The notes: generated by a model from the sequence alone, not told the origin. Counted from the stretch's first letter, positions 8,675 through 17,062 are shown. The stretch is DNA of 39,927 bases from an uncultured Victivallales bacterium (GCA_903837355.1 CAILUI010000443.1:1-39927), one strand, 5' to 3'. Numbers and translations are program-made.

Positions 8675-10384
8675 ATGGATGAGTATGTCTGGGACGTTGC
8701 GCCAGGAGAAGCAGCGCGGGTACAGGAGTTAATGGACGTCGCCGCGGTTTCGCGGCCGACGGCATTGGTCCTGGCCACGCGCGGTATCACCCCGCAGACC
8801 GTCGCGGCGTTCCTCGACCCGAGCCTGCAGCACCTCAGCGACCCCTTCGACCTTCCCGGCACCCGCCAGGCGGCCGAGCGGCTGTGGCGCGCCATCCTCA
8901 ACGGCGAACGCATCCTCGTCCATGGCGACTATGACACCGATGGCATCACGGCCGCGGCCCTGACCTCATGGGTCCTGCGCCGCAATGGTGCCGACACCGA
9001 GTGCTACCTCCCGCATCGGATCGACGACGGCTACGGCCTGACGGTCGAGTCCATCGAGAAAGCCTGTGCGGACAAGTGCCGGCTGCTGCTCACGGTCGAT
9101 TGCGGCATCACCAGCTACGCTGCCATCCGCATGGCGCGGGAACGCGGCCTCGACGTCATCATCACCGACCACCACATGCCGGGCACCGAACCCATGGACG
9201 CGCATACGGTTGTGGACCCCAAACTTCCCGGCGCCGCACCGGAGGTCCAGGATCTGGCCGGCGTGGGTGTCGCCTTCAAGGTCTGCCACGCCTTCATCAA
9301 GTACGGTCGGCAGCACGGCCTGGGGGGTGAGGACACGGACCTGCGTCAGGGCCTGGACCTGGTGGCTCTGGGGACCGTGGCGGACATCGTACCGCTGCTG
9401 CATGAGAACCGCCTGCTCGTCAAGCACGGCCTGGCAGTGCTGGCTCGTCAGCAGCGCCCCGGCGTACACGCCCTCTGCGAAATCGCCGGCATCCGCCAGG
9501 CACTGTGCACCGCCGACATCACCTACCGCCTGGCCCCCAGGCTGAACGCCACGGGCCGCATGGGCGACCCGACCGATAGCCTGCGGCTCCTCGAGGCGGA
9601 CAGCATGGTCGATGCCTTCGCCCTGGCCCGCAGCTTGGACGACCATAACCGCCAACGCCAGTTGATCGAGGAAGAGGTCGTCCAAAGCGCGGAGGCGCAG
9701 ATCGTGCGGATCTATGACCTCGAGAAATGCCGCGCCATCGTCGTCTGGAGCGACCTCTGGCACCAAGGCGTGGTCGGCATCGTCGCCTCGCGGCTGGCGC
9801 GACGCTATCACCGCCCCGCCGTGGTCCTGACCCGCGATCCCAGCGGCCAGTACACCGGCTCGGCCCGCAGTGTCCGCCGCATCAGCCTCGTTGATCTGCT
9901 GGAGCAGTGTCGGCACTCGCTGGTCAGGTTCGGCGGTCATGCGATGGCGGCCGGGCTATCCATGGAGGCGCACCTGCTGCCCGATTTCTGCCGTGACTTC
10001 GAGTGCGCGGTCGGCCTGGTGCTGGGCGCGGACGCGATGCGGGCTCAGCTCGAGATCTCAGGCGAAGTCCGACTCGACGAACTCACCGAGCAGTTCTTTG
10101 CCGAACTGGAGCGCTTACAGCCATTTGGCCACAGCAACCCGGAGCCGATGCTGCTGACCCGGCACGTCGTCCCCGAGCGGCGCGTGCTGATCGGCAAGAC
10201 GCACACCAAGGGAATCCTCCGCGATGCCCACGGCGGCAAGCTGCCCTTCATCGCCTTCGGCCGCCTGCCGGAGGAGTTCCCTGAGCCGCCGTGGGATGTC
10301 GTCTACACCCCCCAGTTGAACCGCTTCAACGGCACCGAGACGGCCCAGTTGCGCCTGCTCGATGTGCGCACCTGCCAGCCCTGA
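8675..10384 (+). CDS. recJ: Single-stranded-DNA-specific 5'-3' exonuclease RecJ
   Basis: The 569-aa protein has the DHH phosphoesterase motifs in order: HGDYDTDGITAAALT (motif I), LTVDCGITS (II), ITDHHMPG (III, the DHH), and DLVALGTVADIVPL (IV). These are followed by LAPRLNATGRMGDPTDSLRLL and the DHHA1 region with SARSVRRISLVDLLEQC and GGHAMAAGLS, and then an OB-like C-terminus. RecJ degrades 5' ends of single-stranded DNA in RecF recombination, base excision and mismatch repair. Length is usual for the family. The start at ATG 8675 has only a weak ribosome site; no better in-frame start is near. It ends 6 nt from the convergent prepilin gene. Confidence 0.95.
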   Translation: MDEYVWDVAPGEAARVQELMDVAAVSRPTALVLATRGITPQTVAAFLDPSLQHLSDPFDLPGTRQAAERLWRAILNGERILVHGDYDTDGITAAALTSWVLRRNGADTECYLPHRIDDGYGLTVESIEKACADKCRLLLTVDCGITSYAAIRMARERGLDVIITDHHMPGTEPMDAHTVVDPKLPGAAPEVQDLAGVGVAFKVCHAFIKYGRQHGLGGEDTDLRQGLDLVALGTVADIVPLLHENRLLVKHGLAVLARQQRPGVHALCEIAGIRQALCTADITYRLAPRLNATGRMGDPTDSLRLLEADSMVDAFALARSLDDHNRQRQLIEEEVVQSAEAQIVRIYDLEKCRAIVVWSDLWHQGVVGIVASRLARRYHRPAVVLTRDPSGQYTGSARSVRRISLVDLLEQCRHSLVRFGGHAMAAGLSMEAHLLPDFCRDFECAVGLVLGADAMRAQLEISGEVRLDELTEQFFAELERLQPFGHSNPEPMLLTRHVVPERRVLIGKTHTKGILRDAHGGKLPFIAFGRLPEEFPEPPWDVVYTPQLNRFNGTETAQLRLLDVRTCQP

Positions 10385-10390
10385 GTCGGC

Positions 10391-10924
10391 TCAGTGCGGA
10401 TCCGCGGGCCACCCCCCCGAGTTGTGCAGGTTGTTCATGATGTACCAGTCGACCCACTTGTAGCCCTGCACATGCCCGTCGCCGTAGAGCACGTTGCCGT
10501 ACCCTGCATGGTTCGGCGTCGCGATGCGGTCTGCGGCGAAGCCGGTATCAGCGCTGCAGTTCTTCTCGGTGAACCCGCTCTTGTAGATGTAGTCCAAGTG
10601 CGCGTCAATGAGAACCCCGTTCGGAGCGGGGAGGGTCTTCGTGCTGGGGCAGACGAAGGACTGCATGGAGCGGGCGGTTCCCTGAACCACAAGCTTGTTC
10701 AGCCCGAGGGCATTGTTGCCGTCCGGGAAATGCTCCTCGAAGTCGTCGGCGTAGGCGCGCAGGGCAAGCCCGATGTGGTTGAGGTTGGACGCGCAGCTCA
10801 CCCGCCGTGTCTTCTCCCGCGCCGCATTCAGGGCCGGCAACAACATCCCGGCCAGGAGCGCGATGATCGCGACCACGACCAGCAACTCGATGAGGGTAAA
10901 GGAGACCCGCCACACTTGTTTCAT
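10391..10924 (-). CDS. Prepilin-like protein (type II secretion / DUF1559-like)
   Basis: The 177-aa product begins MKQVWRVSFTLIELLVVVAI, a prepilin leader cleaved before F/T and followed by a hydrophobic helix. It continues LLPALNAAREKTRRVSCASNLNHIGLALRAYADD, the stretch typical of PVC-phylum pseudopilins, and ends with LYGDGHVQGYKW, the DGH motif. I chose ATG 10924 because GGAG lies 8 nt upstream and the leader is then short; an upstream in-frame start at 10972 adds a non-homologous extension. It is unrelated in detail to the first prepilin at 256, apart from N-terminal and DGH motifs. It is probably transcribed alone from the promoter at 11017-11045. Confidence 0.85.
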   Translation of the reverse strand: MKQVWRVSFTLIELLVVVAIIALLAGMLLPALNAAREKTRRVSCASNLNHIGLALRAYADDFEEHFPDGNNALGLNKLVVQGTARSMQSFVCPSTKTLPAPNGVLIDAHLDYIYKSGFTEKNCSADTGFAADRIATPNHAGYGNVLYGDGHVQGYKWVDWYIMNNLHNSGGWPADPH

Positions 10925-11016
10925 GGAGCTCACTCCGCTCTGCACCCGATCTGGCTGACCCACCGCGGACACCCGACTGCGGCAGTGTTACCCCAGCGCT
11001 GCCGTCAGTGGCGTCT

Positions 11017-11045
11017 AGTGTAGCCACAAACGCCCTGGCAGACAA
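11017..11045 (-). promoter_or_regulatory. Probable promoter of the second prepilin gene
   Basis: On the minus strand TTGTCT (11040-11045), exactly 17 bp, then TACACT (11017-11022), 92 nt before the start codon. Confidence 0.45.
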
Positions 11046-11090
11046 GACTTAATTGCTGGTGCCCCAAGGATCACCGCACTGACGGCAGGG

Positions 11091-11117
11091 ACACCCACAG
11101 CGGGCCGCGGTGGGTGT
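11091..11117 (-). terminator. Hairpin downstream of murG
   Basis: ACACCCAC (11091-11098) pairs perfectly with GTGGGTGT (11110-11117), 30 nt after the murG stop. The loop is GC-rich and there is no T-tract, so intrinsic termination is uncertain. Confidence 0.35.
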
Positions 11118-11146
11118 GGTTGGGACTGCGGGCCAAGGCGCCGCAC

Positions 11147-12274
11147 TCAGCGTCCCGCAGGCCGAACCCGAACCCGGCGCAGGCAGAGGTCGGCCATCTG
11201 GGCGGCCGCGTTCGGTACCGCAAAGCCGCGAATGGCTTCGCCCATGGCGGCGAATCGCGAGCCGGCGGCGAGCCACGCCGTCAGGAGGGCGGCGAGCCGA
11301 GTCGGCGTCGCCTCAGCCTGGGGCAGGTGTACCGCTCCCTGTCGTGCCGCAATGACCTGCGCGTTCGCCGTCTGGTGATTCTCGGCGGCGGAGGGCAGCG
11401 GGATGAGTATGGCGGGACGGCCGAAAAGCGCCAGTTCGCAGATGCTGGAGGCTCCGGCACGGCAGATGACCAGATCGGCGGCCAGGTAGGCATTCTGGAT
11501 GTCCGGGTCGGCGCGCCGTACGGACGCCGGAATGCCGGCAGCGCGGTAGGCCGCCGCGATCGGCGCGTTCTCGTCGGTTCCCGTCAGGTGGATGACCTGT
11601 AACCGGCGACTGCCGTCCCCCAACTCGCGCCCAGCCTGGCACATGACGTCGTTGAGGAAGCGCGCGCCCTGGCTGCCCCCGAACACTAGGAGCGTACGCC
11701 GCTCACGCGTCAGCCCGGCTGCCGCCGCGTACGCCTGCGGATAGGCGCCATTCTGCGCCGCGGCGACCAGGGCCTCGCGCAGCGGCATGCCGGTATGCAC
11801 CGTGGGGCAGCTCACGCGGCAGCCCTCCACCAGCGGCAGCGACAAGCCGGCCTCGACGGCCCAGCGCGAGAGGAAGCGGTTCGCACGCCCCATCCAGGCA
11901 TTGCCCTCATGGAGAACCAGCGGGATACCCTCCTGCCGGGCTGCCAGGCAGGCCGGAACCGCGGCGAAGCTACCCATCCCCAGAAGCAGGTCCGGCGCCA
12001 GTTCGTGCAAGCGCTCGCGTGCCGCCCGCACCGCGGCACTGAAGCGCCAGGGGAAGCACAGCGCTGACCACAGTCCCGACGGCAGGCGGAAGGCACGGGT
12101 CTCGGTGGCCCGCAGGCCGCTGCGTGCCGCCAGCTCGAGCTGGTCGTGGGCATGGCGACCCGCTACCAGCAGATCCACGCTGACGGCGCGGCGCTCGAGC
12201 TCGCGAGCGATGGCCAGCGTCGGGAAGAAATGCCCCCCGGTTCCACCACTGGCGATGGCAATCCTGGCGCTCAC
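11147..12274 (-). CDS. murG: UDP-GlcNAc:lipid I N-acetylglucosaminyltransferase MurG
   Basis: GT28 glycosyltransferase of 375 aa that adds GlcNAc to lipid I to form lipid II on the inner face of the membrane. Visible marks are ASGGTGGHFFPTLAIA (first G-loop), GMGSFAAVPACLAA, LHEGNAWMGRANRFL, VFGGSQGARFLNDV (second G-loop), and the donor-site ICRAGASSICELALFGRPAILIPLP followed by ENHQTANA. I placed the start at GTG 12274, which overlaps the upstream stop as GTGA and has GGAG 7 nt before it; a longer frame to 12319 adds no conserved residues. It is the last gene of a helicase-nuclease-murG run, without the usual mra/dcw neighbours. Confidence 0.95.
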   Translation of the reverse strand: MSARIAIASGGTGGHFFPTLAIARELERRAVSVDLLVAGRHAHDQLELAARSGLRATETRAFRLPSGLWSALCFPWRFSAAVRAARERLHELAPDLLLGMGSFAAVPACLAARQEGIPLVLHEGNAWMGRANRFLSRWAVEAGLSLPLVEGCRVSCPTVHTGMPLREALVAAAQNGAYPQAYAAAAGLTRERRTLLVFGGSQGARFLNDVMCQAGRELGDGSRRLQVIHLTGTDENAPIAAAYRAAGIPASVRRADPDIQNAYLAADLVICRAGASSICELALFGRPAILIPLPSAAENHQTANAQVIAARQGAVHLPQAEATPTRLAALLTAWLAAGSRFAAMGEAIRGFAVPNAAAQMADLCLRRVRVRPAGR

Positions 12275-13524
12275 GGCTGCTCTCCCCGACTGCAGCGCAC
12301 GGCGGTGCGCTCCAGGCATGCCAACGTCTTACTCACCGTCGGGTAGTCCCTGAAGGTGAAACCACGCTCCGCGAACCAGCCGCTGTCCGCCAACACGGCG
12401 CTGACTTCAGGATCGCGCGTCAAGGCCACGTCCACCCCCAGGATCAGCGGCAACTCGGGACGCTCCTGCACCAGCCGCAAGCGCTCCCGTAAAGGACCGG
12501 CATGCCAGCGATGGAAAAGCTCCATGTGCAATACCGTGTTGTCCGCGCGCGTGAAACTCAAGTCCGGAAACACCATTTCCTGGCCCTCGCCACGGAGAAA
12601 GGGCGTCTGCCCCGTGATGCGCCAGGTGGTGACGGTGCGCTGGAAGTGCTCGTGGAACAGGCGGATCTCCTCGGGGACGTAGGCGCTGAAGTTGCGGTAG
12701 TGCGAGACCAGGCCGCTAGCCTGGGTCAGATGCAGGGGCCGCGACTGGCCCTTCCACTCCACGACGGCATCCAGTCGCCACGCCGCCAACCCGCAGATGG
12801 CGGGGAAGAAACAGGCCAGTTGCAGTCCATAGCGCTTCACCTCGGCGAAGAGGCTGGTCGGACCGTCGATATGAAGATGCAGGGCCGCGGTCTCCGCGCT
12901 CGCGCCGCCGGGTTCCTGGGTAAGGTGGGCCAGCAGGCGGAAGAAGCGCAGGTACTTCAGCAGACGTCGCATGGGGGCCGGGTCTGGCGAGTCCACCACC
13001 ACGTCGAGTGCCGAAGAGCGCAGCAGGAGGGCTTGCACCAACCCGACGTTGTAGCGCTCCAGGAGCTGCCGGGGGCTCAGATCGCGGAAGCGTGTCAGCC
13101 GTTCGTTCTCCGGCAGATCGGCGTAGAGGCCATGCTCCGCAACGGCTGCCGGCAAGCCGGCGCCAGCCAGAACTGTGTCGCGGTACTGCTGCACGTCTGC
13201 CGGCGCGCCCTGACGCAGCACCTCGCCGGAGGCCCGGAAGACGGCGGCACGCCAGGCTGGATAGTCCTCCCCGGCGACCACCGCGAACTCGCAGCGGTCA
13301 GCCAGCAGCTTGTCCAAGCCCTGCGCCAGGGTGGTGTCGGGGTACGCCGACAGCAGGGGTGCTGCCAACTCCTCCAGCTCGCCTCGGCAGGGCGCCGCCG
13401 GCGCACGGTAAACCTGCAGCAGCCGTTCGGCCAACTGCAGAAGAGCGTCGTCTGCCGTATCCACAAAGCGTGGTCGGACAGCACCCCGCTCAAGACGGCA
13501 GCGAATGAGGTCTTTCGTAAGCAC
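12271..13524 (-). CDS. DUF790 nuclease, Bax1-like partner of XPB helicase
   Basis: The protein starts VLTKDLIRCRLERGAVRPRFVD, which matches the usual MLTKDLL...PRF start of DUF790 proteins, so GTG 13524 is my preferred start. A GTG at 13545 is also in frame and adds 7 residues. DUF790 includes archaeal Bax1, a PD-(D/E)XK-like nuclease that binds XPB. The C-terminal part keeps FPDLSF...VLHMELFHRW, fitting the D...E core of the nuclease fold, and the middle (LERYNVGLVQALLL) matches the family's conserved ERYN-x2-L-x-QALL segment. It overlaps the helicase gene upstream by 35 bases and murG downstream by 4, so translation is coupled. Role: nucleotide excision repair-like unwinding and incision with the helicase (family knowledge plus inference). 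Confidence 0.85.
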   Translation of the reverse strand: MLTKDLIRCRLERGAVRPRFVDTADDALLQLAERLLQVYRAPAAPCRGELEELAAPLLSAYPDTTLAQGLDKLLADRCEFAVVAGEDYPAWRAAVFRASGEVLRQGAPADVQQYRDTVLAGAGLPAAVAEHGLYADLPENERLTRFRDLSPRQLLERYNVGLVQALLLRSSALDVVVDSPDPAPMRRLLKYLRFFRLLAHLTQEPGGASAETAALHLHIDGPTSLFAEVKRYGLQLACFFPAICGLAAWRLDAVVEWKGQSRPLHLTQASGLVSHYRNFSAYVPEEIRLFHEHFQRTVTTWRITGQTPFLRGEGQEMVFPDLSFTRADNTVLHMELFHRWHAGPLRERLRLVQERPELPLILGVDVALTRDPEVSAVLADSGWFAERGFTFRDYPTVSKTLACLERTAVRCSRGEQP

Positions 13525-14875
13525 GGTGTTGGCGTCGTCGATCACTCACAAAGGACTCGCTGGTGCCGGCGCTGACCAGCTCATAAAGGACGGCTTGCTT
13601 GCCGGCCACGGGACGCAGAATGCGGCCCAGGCGCTGAACGTGCTCACGAACCCCGGCCGATCCGGACACGACAATACCCACACTGGCCTCCGGCACGTCA
13701 ACCCCCTCGTTCAGCACGCGGCTGGTCACCAGCACCGGGTACTCCCCCCGCCGAAAGGCGTCCAGAACCTCGCGGCGCTCGCTCAGCCGAGTATGATGCG
13801 TCAGCACCGGCAATAGGAAAGAACGGCCGATCTCGTAGGCGGTGGCGTTGTCGGCAGTGAACACCAGAGCCCGCTCGCCGGCATGACGACGTAGCAGCTC
13901 CCAGATCATCCCGTACTTGGCGCGGCAACTGCGCGCGATGCGCTTCTGCGCCAGATAGGCATCGAAGGCCTCCCGCCCACCCGCCTGCCGGGCGCAGAGA
14001 GCGAGAAAACGCCCCCAGCCGCCCGCGTCCGCAAAGCTGATCTGATGCTCGCGCACGAAGGCCGTGTAGAGCTCACGGTGCTGGCGATACTGGCGCTCCT
14101 CGTCGGCATCCAACTCCAGCTCCAGGCGAACCGTACGGTAGGGCGACAGCACGTCGGCATCGAGCTCATCGATCTCGCGGCGGTAACAGATCGGCCCAAG
14201 CAGCGCGCCCACCCGGTCGTCACCACCATCCGGACGCTCCGGCGTCGCGGTCAGCCCCAGCCGGAACGGGGCAATGCACATGCGGGCGAGGTGCTGCGTC
14301 GTCGCCCCGGGAAGGTGGTGGCACTCATCCACCACCAGCAGACCGAAGCGATTGCCGTAGAACTCCATGGTCAGCATGGCCGAGTCGTAGGTGGACACCG
14401 TCAACTCGCCCAGTCGCCGCTCGCCGCCCCCCAGAATGCCGATCTCGGTGCGGAAGCCCTCGGCCAGTTGCCGTGCCCACTGCTCGAGCAGGTCGAGAGT
14501 CGGCACCACGACCAGGGTGGAGCGCTGCGTCTGCTGGATGGCCTGGCGCGCCACAAACGACTTCCCGGCCCCGGTCGGCAGCACCACGACACCGCGGCGG
14601 CCAGCCCCCGTCCAAGCCGCCACGGCCTCGCCCTGGTACGCACGCGCGGCGCGGCTCTCCGCCAGGCTCAGGGTCAGTGTGGCGAAGGCGCGCGCCCGGT
14701 CTTCATAGGGAATCCGGCAACGGTGCAGCGTCAGAATGATGTCGGCATAGGCGATCGCCTCGGCGCGCCAGAGACCGACGCGCTCGTCATGCTGGCACCA
14801 GGAGCGCAACGACTCCGTCTCGGCGTCCGGACCGCCGACCAGAAGAGTGCCCTGCCTGAACTCGACCGTCACCAT
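13490..14875 (-). CDS. XPB/Rad25-type superfamily 2 DNA helicase
   Basis: SF2 helicase of 461 aa. Motifs in order: an N-terminal damage-recognition-like segment, then YQGEAVAAW (Q-like), PTGAGKSFVA (I), VVPTLDLLEQW (Ia), STYDSAML, DECHH (II), LTATPERPDG (III), YRREIDEL (RED-like motif typical of XPB), VFTADNATAYEI (IV), VTSRVLNEGVDVP (V) and QRLGRILRP (VI). XPB unwinds DNA 3'-5' in transcription and nucleotide excision repair; in archaea and some bacteria it is encoded with Bax1, as here. The start at ATG 14875 (MVTVEFRQG) fits the short N-terminus; the frame stays open 12 codons further. Cytoplasmic. Confidence 0.92.
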   Translation of the reverse strand: MVTVEFRQGTLLVGGPDAETESLRSWCQHDERVGLWRAEAIAYADIILTLHRCRIPYEDRARAFATLTLSLAESRAARAYQGEAVAAWTGAGRRGVVVLPTGAGKSFVARQAIQQTQRSTLVVVPTLDLLEQWARQLAEGFRTEIGILGGGERRLGELTVSTYDSAMLTMEFYGNRFGLLVVDECHHLPGATTQHLARMCIAPFRLGLTATPERPDGGDDRVGALLGPICYRREIDELDADVLSPYRTVRLELELDADEERQYRQHRELYTAFVREHQISFADAGGWGRFLALCARQAGGREAFDAYLAQKRIARSCRAKYGMIWELLRRHAGERALVFTADNATAYEIGRSFLLPVLTHHTRLSERREVLDAFRRGEYPVLVTSRVLNEGVDVPEASVGIVVSGSAGVREHVQRLGRILRPVAGKQAVLYELVSAGTSESFVSDRRRQHRAYERPHSLPS

Positions 14876-15124
14876 GGCCCTGAGTATACCCTGCCGCACC
14901 CCGCCTGCCACGCGGCAGCCACCTGCCGACAGCCGTCGCCGTCCGGTTTCCCGCCAGTAGCCGTCGGCGACGCCGACGTACAGCCCGGCATCACGGGCGC
15001 CCAGCCGCGCGCCGTAGAAAGGCCATCGACAACTCCCATCGGTTCGCCCGTGATCGACGTGCCCTGCCAGCCCCCAGTGTCCAGCCCGGCAACCCGCTCC
15101 TCCTGGGGCCTGCGGACCCTCACG

Positions 15125-15223
15125 CCAGCCGGGCCGCCGGCCCGTCGTGGTGGACGCGGGATCTCCGTATCCCGCGGCCGGGTTGCGGAGAACCCGGCTT
15201 CCAGGGGCGGGCCGGGCATACCG
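15125..15223. repeat. Dispersed three-hairpin repeat R1, copy a
   Basis: About 99 bp nearly identical to 17112-17207. It contains two clear stem-loops, GCGGGAT-ctccgt-ATCCCGC and GCCGGGTT-gcggag-AACCCGGC, preceded by a third GGGCC/GGCCC pairing. It lies between the helicase and amidohydrolase genes. The remaining bases of 14876-15241 hold no gene I can support. Confidence 0.75.
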
Positions 15224-15241
15224 CGGTTAGGGTTGCGGCTC

Positions 15242-16063
15242 TCACGCCAGCCGCAGTAGCCTGCGGGCGTTGCCGTCCGCGATGGCGGCGCGCATCTCGG
15301 GGGTCACGTCGAGGTCCCGCAGCCACTGCACCTGTGGCACCACTTGGTGGACCAGACAGTAGTCGGTGCCCCACAGCATGCGCCGCCAATGGCGGTGGAT
15401 AAACCCCCGCGCGAACTCGGGATCGCGCGTCATGGCGTTGTTCCCGGACCCGGCGGAGAGGTCCAGATACAGGTTCTGATAGCGCTCCAGCAAGCGGTCC
15501 AGCGCCCCGCCCGGTCGAATGGGGGTCTTGGGGTAGACGATGGTGCGGTCGTCGTCGCCAGAGATCGCCGACCAAAAGCCCGGACCATGGCCGCAGAAGG
15601 TCACCTTGGGGAACTCCCGCAGGCAGCGCTCCAGCCGCGGTAAGCCGGGCTCGTCAAAGCAGTTCAGATCGTCCCCGAAGACCAGCGGCAACCCGTACTC
15701 CTGGCACTTGGCGTAGAGACGCAGGTTCAGTGGGTCGTCGAACTTCAGCCCGTTGACGTGTTCACCCACCCCGCGGCAGTCGTGCTGCTGCACGAAGACG
15801 TCGAACAACCGCTCCAGGCTGGGATACCGCGGGTCGATGCAGAGGAAGGCCACGAAACGTTCCGGGTAGCGGTTGCGAACCGCGATGGCGTCCTCGGTGA
15901 GGAAGTAGCCCCAGCCTCCCTCGGGGCTCTCGAGCGGCTGCAGCACGGCCAGATCCACGCCCCACTCGTTCATCCGCCAGAGCAGTTGCTCGGCCGTCAG
16001 CGGCGGCCGTTTGGGGTAACCCTCGCGGTCAAGGTTCCCGAGGTGCGTGTGGAAGTCGATCAT
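15242..16063 (-). CDS. Amidohydrolase family 2 protein (TIM-barrel metal hydrolase)
   Basis: The 273-aa product starts MIDFHTHLGN (HxH metal site), continues with VDLAVLQPLE, RYPERFVAFLCIDPR, a FCGHGPGFW His segment, NLYLDLSAGSG, and ends with the MLWGTDYCL aspartate motif and GNARRLLRL. This is the arrangement of COG2159-type amidohydrolases (decarboxylases and hydrolases). The substrate cannot be told. Start ATG 16063 puts the HxH at residues 5-7 as usual. It is a monocistronic minus-strand gene whose upstream region (16064 on) begins the repeat-rich left edge of the defence island. Confidence 0.85.
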   Translation of the reverse strand: MIDFHTHLGNLDREGYPKRPPLTAEQLLWRMNEWGVDLAVLQPLESPEGGWGYFLTEDAIAVRNRYPERFVAFLCIDPRYPSLERLFDVFVQQHDCRGVGEHVNGLKFDDPLNLRLYAKCQEYGLPLVFGDDLNCFDEPGLPRLERCLREFPKVTFCGHGPGFWSAISGDDDRTIVYPKTPIRPGGALDRLLERYQNLYLDLSAGSGNNAMTRDPEFARGFIHRHWRRMLWGTDYCLVHQVVPQVQWLRDLDVTPEMRAAIADGNARRLLRLA

Positions 16064-16087
16064 GGCGTATCTCCGGTGTAGGTGATT

Positions 16088-16172
16088 AGGCTGTAGGCTG
16101 TTAGGTCCTGCTTCGGGGCATTCTGCGCCTGCAGACTCGAATCCAATGCTGTAACCTAGTAGCCTACAGCCT
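16088..16172. repeat. Inverted repeat (18 bp arms, 49-bp loop)
   Basis: AGGCTGTAGGCTGTTAGG at 16088-16105 pairs with CCTAGTAGCCTACAGCCT at 16155-16172, with two mismatches. It sits just upstream of the amidohydrolase gene and could form a large cruciform or an RNA hairpin. It marks the left edge of the repeat-rich island. Confidence 0.5.
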
Positions 16173-16224
16173 TGACCGCTACAGCCTCCAAGTCTCCATG
16201 GGACGGGTGTGAGCTCCTTCCCTG

Positions 16225-16253
16225 TTGCGCCCGGCCGCAGCCCTGCCTATGGT
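16225..16253 (+). promoter_or_regulatory. R2 promoter core, copy 1 (upstream of DUF433 remnant)
   Basis: TTGCGC, 17-bp spacer (CCGGCCGCAGCCCTGCC), TATGGT. The same hexamers and spacing recur at 17355, 17986 and 19145. Confidence 0.55.
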
Positions 16254-16353
16254 AGTCGAGTGTGGCGCGCGCATCGCCACCCCGCCCCGGCCGGAGGTTA
16301 GCGGTCGATGCGGAGCAAGCGAGGTCCAGCGCGGCCGCGGGCGGAGCAAGAGG
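16225..16353 (+). repeat. Promoter-bearing repeat R2, long copy 1
   Basis: About 129 bp, over 85 percent identical by eye to 17986-18114. It starts with the promoter core, runs through a shared leader (CGAGTGTGGCGCGC..., CACCCCGCCCCGGCCGG, GCGAGGTCCAGCGCGGCC) and ends at a ribosome-site-like GCAAGAGGGG. After it, ATG at 16359 opens only ATG GCC CGC TGA before the R3 repeats, so the gene this leader served is missing. Confidence 0.7.
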
Positions 16354-16363
16354 GGCGCATGGC

Positions 16364-16518
16364 CCGCTGAGCCGGTTTGGGTGGAGGGCGAAGCTCCCCA
16401 GGCGCGCAAGCGCCGCTGAGCCGGTTTGGGTGGAGGGCGAAGCTCCCCGGGCGCGAACGCGCCGCTGAGCCGTATCCCCCTCCTGGAGGGCGAAGCTCCC
16501 GCTGAGCCGTACCTCCCC
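16364..16518. repeat. Tandem R3 repeats (49-bp period; GEAPAEP-coding strand)
   Basis: Units start at 16364, 16413, 16462 (37 bp, shortened) and 16499 (partial). Each begins CCGCTGAGCCG and contains GGAGGGCGAAGCTCCC; the joints hold GGCGCGCAAGCGCC, a palindrome. In one frame the third unit reads EGEAPAEP, a phrase I recall from hypothetical proteins of PVC-type genomes. Related sequence in the opposite orientation lies at 17063 and 30665. It is not a CRISPR, as there are no variable spacers. Confidence 0.75.
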
Positions 16519-16597
16519 CGTCATCAGAACAGAGCGAATCGAGCACCCCAGGCGCCGAGGAACCGGTGGCGCGGCCCGGCCGCCAGCACGCGCGGCG

Positions 16598-16846
16598 GTC
16601 GACTGGCGCGACTCCATCCGGGTAGACCCAGCGGTTCTGGTTGGCAAGCCGGAGGTCAAGGGCACGCGCCTTGCCGTGGACTTCATCCTCGGGCTGCTTG
16701 CGCAGGGTTGGACGCTGGAGGATGTCCTCGCCAACCACCCAAGGCTCTCTCCCGAGGCAGTGCCGGCGGTGTTCGGGTTCGCCAGCGAATGTCTCCGTGA
16801 AGAAGCCCTGTTCGACCTGCCCGCGGCCACCAAGTCAGTCGACTGA
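16598..16846 (+). pseudogene. DUF433 antitoxin, start codon lost
   Basis: An open frame with no usable start reads DWRDSIRVDPAVLVGKPEVK, then GTRLAVDFILGLLAQGW, EDVLANHPRLSPEAV and FASECLREE, which is a full DUF433 domain (VDP-x-V-x-GKP-x-KGTR motif), the antitoxin or DNA-binding partner of PIN-like DUF5615 toxins. Where the family starts M-x-W-x-x-x-I, the codon is GTC (16598). No ATG, GTG or TTG lies in frame back through the R3 repeats. Either the gene is dead, its N-terminus replaced by repeats, or it uses a very unusual start. The coding part shows no frameshift, so the loss looks recent. The neighbouring toxin is also destroyed. Confidence 0.65.
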
Positions 16847-16878
16847 AGCTGCTCGCCAACGACCGCTGCCCCCGACCT
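16843..16878 (+). pseudogene. Remnant of DUF5615 PIN-like toxin
   Basis: Overlapping the DUF433 stop as CTGA, the frame reads (L)KLLANDRCPRP, resembling the usual start of DUF5615 toxins (MKLLANENFPRP). Homology stops after about 11 codons, and repeats follow. The position, overlap and wording fit the toxin that normally follows DUF433, but the match is short. Confidence 0.4.
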
Positions 16879-17062
16879 CGGCGGTCCGGTAGCACGCCGT
16901 CTGCACCCCCGCCCCAAAACCCGTTCCAGTGCGGCGGCGGGCAACCGTGCCCCACGCCTCCAGATGCGGAGTCCGCAGGGTTCTCAACCCCACCCGAAGC
17001 GGTGGTTCTGGCTTGGCCGTCCGTGTCGCTGCAGCCCCGTTGTACTTCCCCCCGGCCTCCAA

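Noticed and set aside
16364..16518. Tandem 49-bp units considered as a CRISPR array
   Set aside because: The units are contiguous repeats without unique spacers, and no cas genes are near.
16156..16944. Antisense frame of 262 residues across the left repeats
   Set aside because: It reads through R2, R3 and the DUF433 remnant, and the peptide is a translation of repeats.
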